Shown here: positions 8,910 to 18,454 of the stretch, in pieces
Numbering within the stretch: the first letter of the stretch is position 1
Layout: each line of letters begins with the position of its first letter
Source: Macellibacteroides fermentans
GTDB taxonomy: Bacteria; Bacteroidota; Bacteroidia; Bacteroidales; Tannerellaceae
Length of the DNA stretch: 64,000 nt
Reading direction: 5' to 3'
NCBI RefSeq assembly: GCF_013409575.1
Contig: NZ_JACCCY010000003.1
Coordinates: 1-64,000 of the forward strand
Program-made: the position numbers and the translations under genes
Notes under the pieces: model-generated
Told to the model about the DNA's origin: nothing
The model's database searches: none
What the model saw: only the letters and a program-made list of their open reading frames with translations

Positions 8910-10013
8910 TTACACTTTCAAAAATATTTTCTTCTTGTATAGAAAGTAAAGGAAGCCCCAACAAACCGCTATGTAACCGATAGAAGATACCAGAAAAGCC
9001 AGATTTTCAGGTAAGAATTTTATAATTCCTCCCAAGAAGAACTTAGAGATCCCATCAAAATTAATAATCCTCTGAGCAAGGTATATAGTAATAGAATTTA
9101 ATCCAATCACCGTAAAAAAGAATGTCCATTTACGATATTTCCAAACATCGATGATCATATAGAAAACGGCGAACAAGATCATTGATATTCCACCTACATA
9201 GCATGTAAAAGAGCTTGTCCAGAGATTCTTATTTATTGGAAAAACAACGTCCCACGCTTTGCCTGCAATACACAAAAAGAATCCTGCTAAAAGTAACCAC
9301 CCCACTTTTTTCATAGGAGTAAGTTTTTCGGCCGAACTTTTAACCAATTCTCCCGCAAACATACCGAGCATTGCTGAAACAATAGCTGGGAAAGTAGACA
9401 TAAATCCTTCGGGATCGTGAATAGTGAGATGGAGACGACCCGGAACAACTATTCTGTCAATATAACCTACAATTGAGCCCTCCATACTAAACGGATCTGC
9501 ACCTCCTGCTTCGGGCGAAGGAACAAAGGCCAGAAGAAGCCAATAGCCAATAAGAATAAAAGCACAAATAAAACCGCGTCCCAATCTGTTTACGTTCATA
9601 AAAATCAGGGCCGCAACCATCCAGGCAATACCAATTCGGGCTAACACGCTGGCAAACCTTATTTCGCCGATGGCCAGTTGCAAAGCGCCATTATATACAA
9701 TACCTAAAAGGACTAATATAAAACCCCTCTTCAGAATACGTAAATAAATTGTTTTTCTGGGAATCCCTTTCGCTTGCTGATTAGACAATGAGTAGGGAAA
9801 TGAAATTCCGGCAATAAATAGAAAAAGTGGAAAAATCATGTCGTAGAATGTAAAACCAGACCAGGCAGTATGCTCCATCTGTCTTGCAATCGCCTCACAA
9901 ATTGAAGCAGGCAAAAATTTACTTAAAGCGACAAAAAAGGAACTTCCTCCCATAATAAATAACATATCGAAGCCTCTCAAGGCATCCAGAGACTGTAATC
10001 TTTGTTGTTCCAT
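8910..10013 (-). CDS. DUF5009 / heparan-alpha-glucosaminide N-acetyltransferase-like membrane protein
   Basis: This 367-residue polytopic membrane protein begins MEQQRLQSLDALRGFDMLFI, the signature start of the bacterial homologues of heparan-alpha-glucosaminide N-acetyltransferase (NagX/DUF5009). About ten hydrophobic helices can be seen, with a loop carrying HDPEGFMSTFPAI, a conserved segment in the family. Relatives move acetyl groups across the membrane to amino sugars, which would fit glycan salvage or envelope modification. The true substrate is unknown. The gene is alone between mnmA and the divergent OmpA-family gene. Assignment to the family is firm; the specific reaction is inference. 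Confidence 0.85.
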   Translation of the reverse strand: MEQQRLQSLDALRGFDMLFIMGGSSFFVALSKFLPASICEAIARQMEHTAWSGFTFYDMIFPLFLFIAGISFPYSLSNQQAKGIPRKTIYLRILKRGFILVLLGIVYNGALQLAIGEIRFASVLARIGIAWMVAALIFMNVNRLGRGFICAFILIGYWLLLAFVPSPEAGGADPFSMEGSIVGYIDRIVVPGRLHLTIHDPEGFMSTFPAIVSAMLGMFAGELVKSSAEKLTPMKKVGWLLLAGFFLCIAGKAWDVVFPINKNLWTSSFTCYVGGISMILFAVFYMIIDVWKYRKWTFFFTVIGLNSITIYLAQRIINFDGISKFFLGGIIKFLPENLAFLVSSIGYIAVCWGFLYFLYKKKIFLKV

Positions 10014-10217
10014 AGCATTTTAGATTAAATGAAATATAAAACACAAATATATACTATAAAGGAAAATACAACATCATAAACGTTAATATACTTAATAAAG
10101 TTGATTCAATAATTGAGTCATCCTGTTCTAAGCATTACTTTTTTATTGAATCGTACAAACAAGCATAATAAATATAAAAAAAATCAGTTACTTTGTTATA
10201 ATCATGCATTACGTGTT

Positions 10218-12194
10218 ATGAAGTATTGTTTTTTGTCTTATTTATGGCTTCTACTTGTAGCCTTAGTTCTCTTCTCCTGTAAATCGGCTAAGCTGAGTGA
10301 TGCAGAAGAAAAACATCGTATTGGCGAATATTATGAAGCAGCAGCCATATACCGTAAAGTATACACAAAAACAAAACCTCAAAATCGGGATCTAAGAGGA
10401 TATATCGCCTTCCGAATGGCGGAGTGCAACCGGATAATAAACAACACACCGCGAGCATCAAGTGCATATATGAATGCAATACGCTACAACTACCCAGACA
10501 GTATAGCTATACTCAGATTGGCCCAAATGCTTCATAAAACAGGTAAATATGGGGATGCTATCAAGCAATACGAAGCATTCTTAAAATTAAATCCGCAAAA
10601 TAAATTAGCACTGAACGGAATCAATGGATGCCTGCTTGCTCCTGAATGGAAAAAAACACCTACCCGATATACTGTAAAAAAGATGGATAAATTCAACTCC
10701 CGGCGGAGTGAATTCAGTCCCATGTTTTACGGCAGCAATTTTGACCAACTCTATTTCGCATCTTCCAGAACAAAAGATAAAGAGAGCAAGATCAGCGCTA
10801 TAACCGGACTTGGGAATAACAATTTCTATCTGGCAAAAAAAAATGAGAAAGGCGAGTGGCTTGCTCCCGAAGAGATCGAGGATGAAGTTAATACAGAGTT
10901 TGATGAAGGAACACCCTCATTCAGCGCTGATGGAAGATCCATGTATTATACGTATTGTTCGCAAGATCCTGAATCTTCCAGAACAGCCGAAGTCTATGTT
11001 TCTTCACGTAGTAATGCCAAATGGGGAAAGGGTGTAAAAGTTCAATTATTGAAAGATTCGGTCACAACCCTTGCCCATCCTTCCATTTCACCAGATGGGA
11101 AATATCTTTTTTTTGTATCTGATGCCATGGGTGGCTATGGAGGTAAAGATATATACAGGGCACGTGCCATAGGGAATGATTTTGGACCGATAGAAAACCT
11201 GGGTCCTCAGATCAATACAGAAGGTGATGAGGTATTTCCATATGTAAGAGATTCCGTTACACTCTATTTTGCTTCAGACGGACATCCGGGCATGGGAGGC
11301 TTAGATTTATATAAGGCAACCCGAACTCCTGATGGAAAATGGGAGATTGAAAATATGCAGACTCCTATAAATTCTGCAGCGGACGACTTCGGAATAACCT
11401 TTGCCGGCACAAAAGAGACGGGTTTTTTCAGTTCCAACAGAAATGATGCCAGAGGAAATGATCATCTTTTCTCATTCGATCTGCCTTCAATAACAGTACA
11501 AATTGAAGGTATCGTATCTGATGCGGATGAATATCCCATAGAAGATGCTGTTATACGGATTGTTGGCAAAGACGGATTAAATGAAAAAGTAATGGCCAAG
11601 AAAGATGGCTCTTATAAAGTAGAGTTAAAACGTAATAATTCGTATGTTATGATGGCTAGCGCCAGAGGCTATCTTAATCAGAATTTCGAACTGGTGACTT
11701 CTGCGGAAGAAAAAAACGAAACCTACATAGTAGACTTCTTCCTCTCACCCATATCCAAACCTGTTTTAATTGAAAATATCTTCTATGATTTTGACAAAGC
11801 CAGCTTACGGCCAGACTCAAAAACGGCGCTCAATGAGTTAATAAAAATGTTGAATGATAACCCGAATATAACGATTGAACTCGCAGCCCATACAGACCGG
11901 AAAGGGAGTATCGAGTACAACGAGTCGCTGGCTCAGCGCAGAGCCCAGTCGGTGGTAGATTACCTGATAGCCGGAGGCATAGAAAAGGAGAGACTTGAAG
12001 CTAAAGGATATGGAAAAAATATGCCTAAGGAAATTAATAAAAAAATGGCACGAAGTTTCGACTTTCTGAAAGAGGGGGACAAACTAACAGAAGAATTTAT
12101 TCTGAATCTGCCACCCGAACAACAAGATATCGCTGATCAGATTAACCGTCGTACCGAATTTAAAGTCTTAAGAACGAATTACAAATTATATTAA
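10218..12194 (+). CDS. PorE-like OmpA-family lipoprotein (TPR, PD40 propeller, CRD, OmpA_C)
   Basis: From the ATG at 10218 the protein has 658 residues and starts MKYCFLSYLWLLLVALVLFS followed by Cys, a lipoprotein signal. The in-frame ATG at 10113 adds 35 unrelated residues and is disfavoured. Four domains follow in order: TPR-type helices (about 30-130), a PD40 beta-propeller with repeated SPDGKYLFFVSD-like blades (about 170-430), a carboxypeptidase regulatory-like beta fold, and an OmpA peptidoglycan-binding domain with AAHTDRKGS and LAQRRAQSVVDYL. This is the architecture described for Porphyromonas gingivalis PorE (PG1058), which links the type IX secretion machine to peptidoglycan. Other Bacteroidetes OmpA-PD40 proteins share parts of it, so PorE identity is likely but not proven. 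A porQ gene lies 5 kb away. Confidence 0.82.
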   Translation: MKYCFLSYLWLLLVALVLFSCKSAKLSDAEEKHRIGEYYEAAAIYRKVYTKTKPQNRDLRGYIAFRMAECNRIINNTPRASSAYMNAIRYNYPDSIAILRLAQMLHKTGKYGDAIKQYEAFLKLNPQNKLALNGINGCLLAPEWKKTPTRYTVKKMDKFNSRRSEFSPMFYGSNFDQLYFASSRTKDKESKISAITGLGNNNFYLAKKNEKGEWLAPEEIEDEVNTEFDEGTPSFSADGRSMYYTYCSQDPESSRTAEVYVSSRSNAKWGKGVKVQLLKDSVTTLAHPSISPDGKYLFFVSDAMGGYGGKDIYRARAIGNDFGPIENLGPQINTEGDEVFPYVRDSVTLYFASDGHPGMGGLDLYKATRTPDGKWEIENMQTPINSAADDFGITFAGTKETGFFSSNRNDARGNDHLFSFDLPSITVQIEGIVSDADEYPIEDAVIRIVGKDGLNEKVMAKKDGSYKVELKRNNSYVMMASARGYLNQNFELVTSAEEKNETYIVDFFLSPISKPVLIENIFYDFDKASLRPDSKTALNELIKMLNDNPNITIELAAHTDRKGSIEYNESLAQRRAQSVVDYLIAGGIEKERLEAKGYGKNMPKEINKKMARSFDFLKEGDKLTEEFILNLPPEQQDIADQINRRTEFKVLRTNYKLY

Positions 12195-12331
12195 AGCTAC
12201 AATCCAGGCTTTTTCCTTGCGATTTTAAAACAATTCTTTCGATTATAGGTTTTATCCATATGGTTTAAGAATGAATTTAAAGGAGTACTTGGCATTTTTT
12301 CTTCACAGCAGACTCCATATATTCAATAAAC

Positions 12332-13615
12332 ATGAATGAAAAGTTTACTGCTATGGATACAAAGAAAAAGATTGTTATTGTAGGAAGCGGGTTTGCAGGC
12401 ATCAGGCTAGTAAATGAATTAGATGAAAAATTGTTTGAAATCACGCTTTTAGACAAGCTGAACAACCATCAGTTCCAACCTCTGCTTTATCAGGTTGCCA
12501 CAGCTCAGATAGACCCTTCCAGCATTTCTTTCCCTCTTAGAAGCGTATTTAAAAAGAAAAAGAATATTCATATAAGAATTGCAGAAGTAAGCAAAGTAGA
12601 CAGGGAACAGAAAGAAGTGATCACAAATATTGGAAACTTTGCCTATGATTATTTAGTAATCGGAACTGGGTGTAAATCAAATTTCTTTGGCAATACTCAG
12701 ATTGAGAATCATTCGCTCACGCTAAAATCAACCTCTGATGCGATTGCGATACGAAATCATATTTTACTCACATTCGAACGCATCATTTCGGCTTCAGAGC
12801 AGGAAAAGGAGAGATTACTGAATATACTTATTGTTGGAGCAGGACCAACCGGAGTGGAACTTGCCGGCGCCTTTGCTGAAATCAAGAATACCGTTTTACC
12901 GAAAGACTATCCGGATATTGATTTCAAAAAATTGAAAATTATACTTGTAGAAGGAAGTCAGAATACCCTGAACAATATGAGTGACACGGCCAAGAATGCC
13001 TCCCAAAAATATCTTCAAGAGATGGGAGTGGTTGTGAGAACCGGATTGCATATGACTAGTTATGACGGAGAAATTGCAGTATTTAATAACGGAGAAGAGA
13101 TAAAAACAGGAACAGTAATATGGGCAGCAGGTATTACAGGTAATGCTATAGAAGGATTACCAGAGAATACAATCGTACGAGGAAATAGAATACATGTTGA
13201 CCGTTACAACAGAGTACTGGGTTGTGTCGACGTATTTGCCATTGGAGATATCGCCTATATGGAAACTCCTAAATACCCCAATGGACATCCGCAACTTGCC
13301 AATGTAGCCATTAATCAAGCTATACGTCTGGCAAAAAATCTAAAAGCCATAGAGCAGAACAAGGACCTTATTGAGTTTGAATATAAAGACTTGGGTTCAA
13401 TGGCAACTATCGGGAATCATAAAGCGGTAGTAGATTTACCATTCATTAAATTTGAGGGGTATTTTGCATGGATTGTCTGGATGTTTTTACATCTGATGCT
13501 GATACTCACAATTAAAAATAAATTGATAATTTTCTTAAACTGGGCATGGAGGTATTTTACAAAAGATAATTCATTACGATTGATACTTCCTCCGGTAAAT
13601 AACAATAAACTTTAA
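12332..13615 (+). CDS. ndh: Type II NADH:quinone oxidoreductase (NDH-2)
   Basis: This 427-residue flavoprotein oxidises NADH and reduces quinone at the inner face of the membrane without pumping protons. It has two dinucleotide-binding motifs, GSGFAG (18-23, FAD) and GAGPTG (169-174, NADH), and the FAD-contacting VFAIGDIAY. The C-terminus has a hydrophobic stretch, FAWIVWMFLHLMLILTI, followed by FLNWAWRYFTKD, the membrane anchor usual for this family. The start could also be the Met at residue 8 (12353). The gene is alone, with a strong shared terminator against pfkA. Confidence 0.94.
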   Translation: MNEKFTAMDTKKKIVIVGSGFAGIRLVNELDEKLFEITLLDKLNNHQFQPLLYQVATAQIDPSSISFPLRSVFKKKKNIHIRIAEVSKVDREQKEVITNIGNFAYDYLVIGTGCKSNFFGNTQIENHSLTLKSTSDAIAIRNHILLTFERIISASEQEKERLLNILIVGAGPTGVELAGAFAEIKNTVLPKDYPDIDFKKLKIILVEGSQNTLNNMSDTAKNASQKYLQEMGVVVRTGLHMTSYDGEIAVFNNGEEIKTGTVIWAAGITGNAIEGLPENTIVRGNRIHVDRYNRVLGCVDVFAIGDIAYMETPKYPNGHPQLANVAINQAIRLAKNLKAIEQNKDLIEFEYKDLGSMATIGNHKAVVDLPFIKFEGYFAWIVWMFLHLMLILTIKNKLIIFLNWAWRYFTKDNSLRLILPPVNNNKL

Positions 13616-13658
13616 AAAAGACACCCTCTTCGGCCAAAACCAAAGAGGGTGTCTTTTT
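13615..13658. terminator. Bidirectional terminator between ndh and pfkA
   Basis: AAAAAGACACCCTCTT pairs with AAGAGGGTGTCTTTTT around a loop of about 12 bases. The outer A/T runs make it usable in both directions. Confidence 0.92.
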
Positions 13659-13672
13659 ATAGTATCATGCTG

Positions 13673-14659
13673 TTACAGAGACAGAATCCGAACGGCATCA
13701 AGCAAATCCCGATTGATAGGTTTGTCGTTTTTGATAGCCTTGGAGAAAGGTACATATACAATCTGATCGTTTTGAATACCGATCATAACATTTCGCTGGT
13801 CGTCCAATAACGCATCAATCGCAGCAATACCCATACGACTGGCCAGGATACGATCCTGTGCTGTTGGAGAACCTCCTCGTTGTAAATGGCCAAGAATGGT
13901 TACACGAACATCAAAAGAAGGATATTCCCTTTTTACACGTTCGGCTACACCCATAGCACCTCCGGTTACTTCGCTTTCGGCAACCAAAACGATGCTACTG
14001 TTTTTAGATTTACGAAAACCGCTTTCAATGGTTTCAGCCAATTGATCCTTTTCCATAGCAATTTCCGGAATAATAGCAGCTTCAGCTCCTGCGGCAACTG
14101 CACCATTTAATGCAAGGAATCCGGCATCGCGACCCATAACCTCAATAAAAAACAACCGATCGTGCGAAGTTGCGGTGTCTCTGATTTTGTCGACACACTC
14201 CATAATTGTATTTAAAGCTGTGTCGTAACCAATCGTTACATCCGTACCAAATAAATCATTATCAATTGTACCTGGCAAACCTACGATAGGATAATTGAAT
14301 TCCTGTGCAAATATCCTTGCGCCGGTAAGGGTTCCGTCACCACCAATTACAACCAGCGCATCAATTCCCTCTTCCTTTAATTTATCATAAGCTTGTTTAC
14401 GACCTTCAGGGGTTCTGAATTCCTGGCAACGAGCCGTCTTCAGAATTGTGCCACCCCGTTGGATTATATTGCTTACATTTTGAGTTTTAAACTGTTCAAT
14501 TTCGCCTGTAATCAATCCTTTGTATCCACGGTAAATTCCTTTAACTTCAATATCGTTATATATTGCACAACGAGTTACTGCACGTACCGCAGCATTCATC
14601 CCCGGGGCATCACCACCGGAAGTTAAAATACCAATACATTTGATAGTTGTCATATCCAT
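13673..14659 (-). CDS. pfkA: ATP-dependent 6-phosphofructokinase
   Basis: PfkA phosphorylates fructose 6-phosphate in glycolysis. The 328-residue protein has the family start [19 protein letters not shown], the GGDG motif at 106-109 that favours ATP over pyrophosphate as donor, catalytic Asp133 in GTIDND, the MGRDAGFLA substrate loop and [13 protein letters not shown]. The first codon could be Met1 or Met3. A TACTTTTG box at 14679-14686 gives the gene its own promoter, even though it follows ispH on the same strand. Confidence 0.97.
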   Translation of the reverse strand: MDMTTIKCIGILTSGGDAPGMNAAVRAVTRCAIYNDIEVKGIYRGYKGLITGEIEQFKTQNVSNIIQRGGTILKTARCQEFRTPEGRKQAYDKLKEEGIDALVVIGGDGTLTGARIFAQEFNYPIVGLPGTIDNDLFGTDVTIGYDTALNTIMECVDKIRDTATSHDRLFFIEVMGRDAGFLALNGAVAAGAEAAIIPEIAMEKDQLAETIESGFRKSKNSSIVLVAESEVTGGAMGVAERVKREYPSFDVRVTILGHLQRGGSPTAQDRILASRMGIAAIDALLDDQRNVMIGIQNDQIVYVPFSKAIKNDKPINRDLLDAVRILSL

Positions 14660-14678
14660 AGAATATTTTAATTCGCTG

Positions 14679-14686
14679 CAAAAGTA
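14679..14686 (-). promoter_or_regulatory. -7 promoter box for pfkA
   Basis: The minus strand reads TACTTTTG, an exact TAnnTTTG match, 20 bases before the pfkA start. Confidence 0.55.
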
Positions 14687-14752
14687 AGAATAAAATAATA
14701 ATAGCGAGAATTTTGTTAGCTTTCTTCACAAATCTGAAAACATTTTATCACT

Positions 14753-15619
14753 TCACGGATTCATCGACTTTATTTTACCTGCAACTTCTTCCATAAGCCA
14801 TTTAGGCGTGGATGTGGCCCCGCAGACCCCCACACTCTTTACCCAAGCAGGCAGCGGTTCTGTAATCTCTGCAGCTTCTGATATAAAAATGGTATTTGGG
14901 TTGGCCTTCCGGCATTCTTCAAACAATACCTTTCCATTCGAACTCTTTTTACCTGCAACGAAATAAATAAAATCATGTTTAGGAGCAAAAACTTTTATAT
15001 TTGGAATACGATTGGTAACCTGTCGGCATATCGTATCAAAATTCTCAAATTTCACATCATCAGCAATTCGCTCCTTAATAAAAGCAATTATATCCTGAAA
15101 CCCTTGTAGTGGTTTAGTGGTTTGAGAAAACAAGACTATTCCTTTTGTAAAGTCGAGCTGTTCCAAATCCTCCACCTTTTCTACAACAATGGCTGTACCA
15201 TCGGTTTGTCCAACAAGGCCATTTACCTCGGCGTGTCCTTTCTTGCCGTAAATTACAAGCTGTACATCCTCAGAGCGGGTTTCCATATACCGCTTATGTA
15301 TTTTACGCTGTAACTGCAACACTACCGGACATGTTGCATCAACAATCGTAATATCGTTTTCCTTCGCTATCTGATAAGTGGAAGGCGGTTCCCCGTGTGC
15401 CCGAAGCAGCACTTTCTTACCTTTAAGCGAGGTCAGATCTGCATGCTCAATTGTTTCTAAACCCTGATGCTGCAGGCGTTCTACCTCCTGACTGTTATGA
15501 ACGATGTCTCCCAGTACATATAACTTATCTGTCGAAGACAACTCACGCTCGGCACTTCCTATCGCGTTTACCACACCAAAACAAAAGCCCGATCCATTAT
15601 CTATTTCTACTTCTATCAT
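14753..15619 (-). CDS. ispH: 4-hydroxy-3-methylbut-2-enyl diphosphate reductase
   Basis: IspH (LytB) carries out the last step of the MEP pathway, making IPP and DMAPP for isoprenoids. These feed the polyprenyl synthase at 18455 and UppS at 60860. The 288-residue protein has the three cysteines that hold the iron-sulfur cluster: Cys13 (GFCFGV), Cys97 (DATCPVV) and Cys198 (TICRQVTNR). The catalytic glutamate lies in KGHAEVNG near residue 131. It lies 6 bases downstream of cmk, so the two are co-transcribed. Confidence 0.97.
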   Translation of the reverse strand: MIEVEIDNGSGFCFGVVNAIGSAERELSSTDKLYVLGDIVHNSQEVERLQHQGLETIEHADLTSLKGKKVLLRAHGEPPSTYQIAKENDITIVDATCPVVLQLQRKIHKRYMETRSEDVQLVIYGKKGHAEVNGLVGQTDGTAIVVEKVEDLEQLDFTKGIVLFSQTTKPLQGFQDIIAFIKERIADDVKFENFDTICRQVTNRIPNIKVFAPKHDFIYFVAGKKSSNGKVLFEECRKANPNTIFISEAAEITEPLPAWVKSVGVCGATSTPKWLMEEVAGKIKSMNP

Positions 15620-15625
15620 ATTGCT

Positions 15626-16318
15626 TTATTCTCTTGTTACTCTGTTAAATTGAACAAGTAACCACGCCTTTTGTTCAGCGATAGACAAATGAGAATTATC
15701 AAGTTCCAGTGCGTCTTCAGCTCTGCACAATGGACTTTCAGCTCTCGTTGTATCTATAAGATCTCTTTTTTTCACATTTGCAAGCACATCTTCAAATATA
15801 GCAGGCTCTCCCTTCGCCATCATTTCGTCGTACCGTCTTTGAGCCCTCACCTCCGGTGATGCGGTAACAAAAATCTTAAGTTCAGCATTAGGGAATACCA
15901 CGGTCCCGATATCGCGTCCATCCATGACAACTCCTTTTTGCTGTCCCATTTCCTGTTGCTTCTCAACCATAGCCTGCCTAACAAAGCCTATGGCTGCAAT
16001 GGTACTTACATGATTGGCAACCTCCATTCCTCGTATCTCCTTTTCAACGTTTACTCCGTTAAGGTAGGTATCGGGTTTGCCACTTTCATTATTCATCTGA
16101 AATGAAATATGAATTTGATTCATTGCCGACCTTAAGCGGACTTCGTCAACCACCCCATTTTCAATAATTTCATTTTGCAGACAATAAAGAGTCACCGCTC
16201 TGTACATGGCTCCGCTATCTATATAAATATATCCGATCTCTTTTGCCAAATCTTTAGCCATCGTACTTTTCCCACAAGAAGAGTACCCATCTACTGCAAT
16301 TACAATTTTCTTCTCCAT
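15626..16318 (-). CDS. cmk: Cytidylate kinase
   Basis: Cmk phosphorylates CMP and dCMP. The 230-residue protein begins [20 protein letters not shown] with the P-loop at about residues 11-19. The form GYSSCGKST is usual in Bacteroidetes. [15 protein letters not shown] and a TRAESPL-type motif near the C-terminus complete the nucleotide-binding core. It forms a unit with ispH (6-base gap) and follows porQ by 128 bases, the same order reported for P. gingivalis porQ. A promoter box and a hairpin lie in that gap. Confidence 0.96.
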   Translation of the reverse strand: MEKKIVIAVDGYSSCGKSTMAKDLAKEIGYIYIDSGAMYRAVTLYCLQNEIIENGVVDEVRLRSAMNQIHISFQMNNESGKPDTYLNGVNVEKEIRGMEVANHVSTIAAIGFVRQAMVEKQQEMGQQKGVVMDGRDIGTVVFPNAELKIFVTASPEVRAQRRYDEMMAKGEPAIFEDVLANVKKRDLIDTTRAESPLCRAEDALELDNSHLSIAEQKAWLLVQFNRVTRE

Positions 16319-16395
16319 TATGTAATATTCTTTTTTGCGTAATTATTAAAAACAAACAGTGCTTAACAGTATCTACTCCGCTAAACAACAGGGTC

Positions 16396-16430
16396 GTCGG
16401 ATTCATTACAATAAATCCGACACAAATGTA
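16396..16430 (-). promoter_or_regulatory. Internal promoter box and leader hairpin before cmk
   Basis: The minus strand reads TACATTTG (16423-16430), an exact -7 match. The predicted mRNA start falls at an 8-bp perfect inverted repeat, GTCGGATT...AATCCGAC (16396-16421). The hairpin has no T-run after it on the minus strand, so it may be a leader structure that stabilises or controls the cmk-ispH message, or a weak stop for porQ. Confidence 0.4.
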
Positions 16431-16446
16431 CTATTTTTATGGATTA

Positions 16447-17439
16447 TCAGGGAGCAATATCTCCAAGGAACATAGAAAAACTAAGCATCAAGGAGGTAGC
16501 AGACGGATGATAACGGGCAACTGATACACCTACATCGAACCGGTTCACTTTTACTCCGGCCCCCATCGAAAATCCGCCAAGTTTATTACCATTCTGCAAT
16601 TTCATATCTGCATTAGCTTTTGGATTAAAGCCCACTCCCAACCAAAAATTCTGGATAGGAATAAAATCAACCCCAAAAACCAGATGCTTTGAGAATGTTT
16701 TAACAAAGCTATCCTCCACTTTATTGACACCGTCAACAGACGAAAATTTCCATTTATTTAAATACATACCTGTAACTGAAAGCCGGAACGGGGCATGATT
16801 CATTTTTTTTGTGAATCCAATTTGCACATCCCAGGGCAAACGCAACCGATCTTCATTATATGCTTTAAGCTGAGCCCCCATATTTTTTAGCGTAAATCCG
16901 GCAGAAAATCCCTTATCGGGATTATAATAACTCAGTCCAACATCTACCCCCAAGCCGATTGATGTATATTTTTCTAAAGAAGAGTAAAGAAATTTAAGAG
17001 TCACCCCCCCACGCAAAAAATCGGTCAGATCATAAGCATAAAAGCCATTCAAACAAATATCATTGGCTGAAAACCGGCCAATGAGCTCATTACCTACCGA
17101 CGTTTCATCAAATTGCCCGTAATTTATATAATGAGCACCAAGGGCAATCGTACTTCTTTCAGCAATAGCTTTAACGTAAAGAGCACTTGCCACATTGATG
17201 TCGGCAATATAATTCATATAATTCAGATTCACCATTTGATCCATTTCGCCTCCCAATAATGCAGGATTATGAAAAATCAACGAAGGATCTGTTTCAATTA
17301 ATGAAACAGTATGTCCGCCTAAAGCATTTGCTCTTGAAGACGAAGGAAAACGAAGAAAAGTAAAAACCTCTTCTCCCTCTTGAGCATGAAGCGATCCCGC
17401 AACAAGAGTAAATAAAAGCATCAGAAGAATATTTCTCAT
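16447..17439 (-). CDS. porQ: Type IX secretion system protein PorQ
   Basis: This 330-residue protein has a signal peptide (MRNILLMLLFTLVAGSLHAQ) and then the PorQ N-terminal region FTFLRFPSSSRANALGGHTVS followed by DPSLIFHNPALL. The rest alternates like an outer-membrane beta-barrel of the FadL/PorV class and ends in aromatic and hydrophobic residues (MLSFSMFLGDIAP). In P. gingivalis PorQ is needed for type IX secretion and forms part of the cell-surface attachment complex with PorU, PorV and PorZ, which are not in this window. The gene heads the porQ-cmk-ispH cluster and has its own TACCTTTG promoter box at 17462-17469. Confidence 0.9.
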   Translation of the reverse strand: MRNILLMLLFTLVAGSLHAQEGEEVFTFLRFPSSSRANALGGHTVSLIETDPSLIFHNPALLGGEMDQMVNLNYMNYIADINVASALYVKAIAERSTIALGAHYINYGQFDETSVGNELIGRFSANDICLNGFYAYDLTDFLRGGVTLKFLYSSLEKYTSIGLGVDVGLSYYNPDKGFSAGFTLKNMGAQLKAYNEDRLRLPWDVQIGFTKKMNHAPFRLSVTGMYLNKWKFSSVDGVNKVEDSFVKTFSKHLVFGVDFIPIQNFWLGVGFNPKANADMKLQNGNKLGGFSMGAGVKVNRFDVGVSVARYHPSATSLMLSFSMFLGDIAP

Positions 17440-17461
17440 ATTTTTTTAAACAAAATGCGGT

Positions 17462-17469
17462 CAAAGGTA
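17462..17469 (-). promoter_or_regulatory. -7 promoter box for porQ
   Basis: The minus strand reads TACCTTTG, an exact TAnnTTTG match, 23 bases before the porQ start. Confidence 0.5.
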
Positions 17470-17632
17470 CATTTTTCTGAAAAAAAAGTTTTTACTTTAC
17501 CGCGCAATTCAGGGAAAATACAAATTTCACTAATTAAACGTAAAAAAGTGGTCGTAAGGTATAAATTGGCCAAAATTTTTACGGGTTAATATAAAAAAGA
17601 CAAAAAGTATCAACTATTTTGTTTTTTAATGA

Positions 17633-17660
17633 TTGTGGTATAAAATAATTTGTATTTTTG
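17633..17660 (+). promoter_or_regulatory. Promoter of the TonB-type gene
   Basis: TTG at 17633-17635 and TATTTTTG at 17653-17660 are separated by 17 bases, close to the Bacteroidetes -33/-7 pattern. The box lies downstream of the in-frame ATG at 17650, so translation must start at the ATG at 17695. Confidence 0.6.
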
Positions 17661-17694
17661 CAGTATTGAAAAACACATAAAACATTATAAACGT

Positions 17695-18384
17695 ATGGAA
17701 ATCAAAAAATCACCGAAAGCAGACCTGGAAAAAGGCAAAATGACATCCCTGCTAATGGGTATGGTTGTTGGCCTTGCTATTCTGTTCGTTGCATTCGAAT
17801 GGAGTAACAGAGATGTAAAGGTTGCACAAGATCAAGGTGTTGCTGATGTTATTGCAGAGGAGCAGATTGAAATTACTCGTCCGGAAAACACTCCTCCTCC
17901 TCCTCCTCCTCCCCCTGCTCCGGTTGTAACCGAAGTATTGAACGTTGTGGAAGATGATGTGGATCTTGAACAACAAGATATTGTAACTTCTGAAGATAAC
18001 CAGAAAGCAGCTCAGACACAAACCTATGTTGCACCTAAAGTTGTAGAAGAAGAAGAAGAATCTTCACAGCCTATCTTTACTGTTGTAGAAACTATGCCTC
18101 AGTTCCCTGGTGGTGACGCTGCATTGCTACAGTTCCTTGCTAAATCTATCAAATATCCGGTTATAGCACAGGAAAACGGTATTCAAGGTCGTGTAATTTG
18201 TGCATTCGTTGTAAACAGAGACGGTTCTATCGTAGATGCAGAAGTGCTTCGTGGTGTAGACCCATCTTTGGATAAAGAGGCTCTTCGCGTAATCAACACG
18301 ATGCCTAAATGGTCTCCTGGAAAGCAAAGAGGAAAACCTGTACGTGTTAAGTATACAGTGCCTATTACTTTCAGACTTCAATAG
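17695..18384 (+). CDS. TonB family energy transducer
   Basis: This 229-residue protein has an N-terminal cytoplasmic segment, one membrane helix (about 16-35, MTSLLMGMVVGLAILFVAFEW), a proline-rich spacer with eight consecutive prolines, and a C-terminal TonB domain (about 130-229) with the YPVIAQENGIQGRV core and ending VPITFRLQ. TonB spans the periplasm and passes energy from ExbB/ExbD to outer-membrane receptors such as the one at 50035. The exbB-exbD operon lies 2.1 kb downstream, separated by three unrelated genes or RNAs. An upstream in-frame ATG at 17650 is excluded by the promoter box at 17653. A strong terminator follows. Confidence 0.93.
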   Translation: MEIKKSPKADLEKGKMTSLLMGMVVGLAILFVAFEWSNRDVKVAQDQGVADVIAEEQIEITRPENTPPPPPPPPAPVVTEVLNVVEDDVDLEQQDIVTSEDNQKAAQTQTYVAPKVVEEEEESSQPIFTVVETMPQFPGGDAALLQFLAKSIKYPVIAQENGIQGRVICAFVVNRDGSIVDAEVLRGVDPSLDKEALRVINTMPKWSPGKQRGKPVRVKYTVPITFRLQ

Positions 18385-18404
18385 TACTTTAGTTTTATAA
18401 ATAT

Positions 18405-18436
18405 AAAAAAGGCTGCGTTCGTTCTGCAGCCTTTTT
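18405..18436 (+). terminator. Terminator after the TonB-type gene
   Basis: AAAAAGGCTGC and GCAGCCTTTTT form the stem around a 9-base loop, with T residues at the 3' side. Confidence 0.9.
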
Positions 18437-18454
18437 CATTTCAAATAATCAGTC

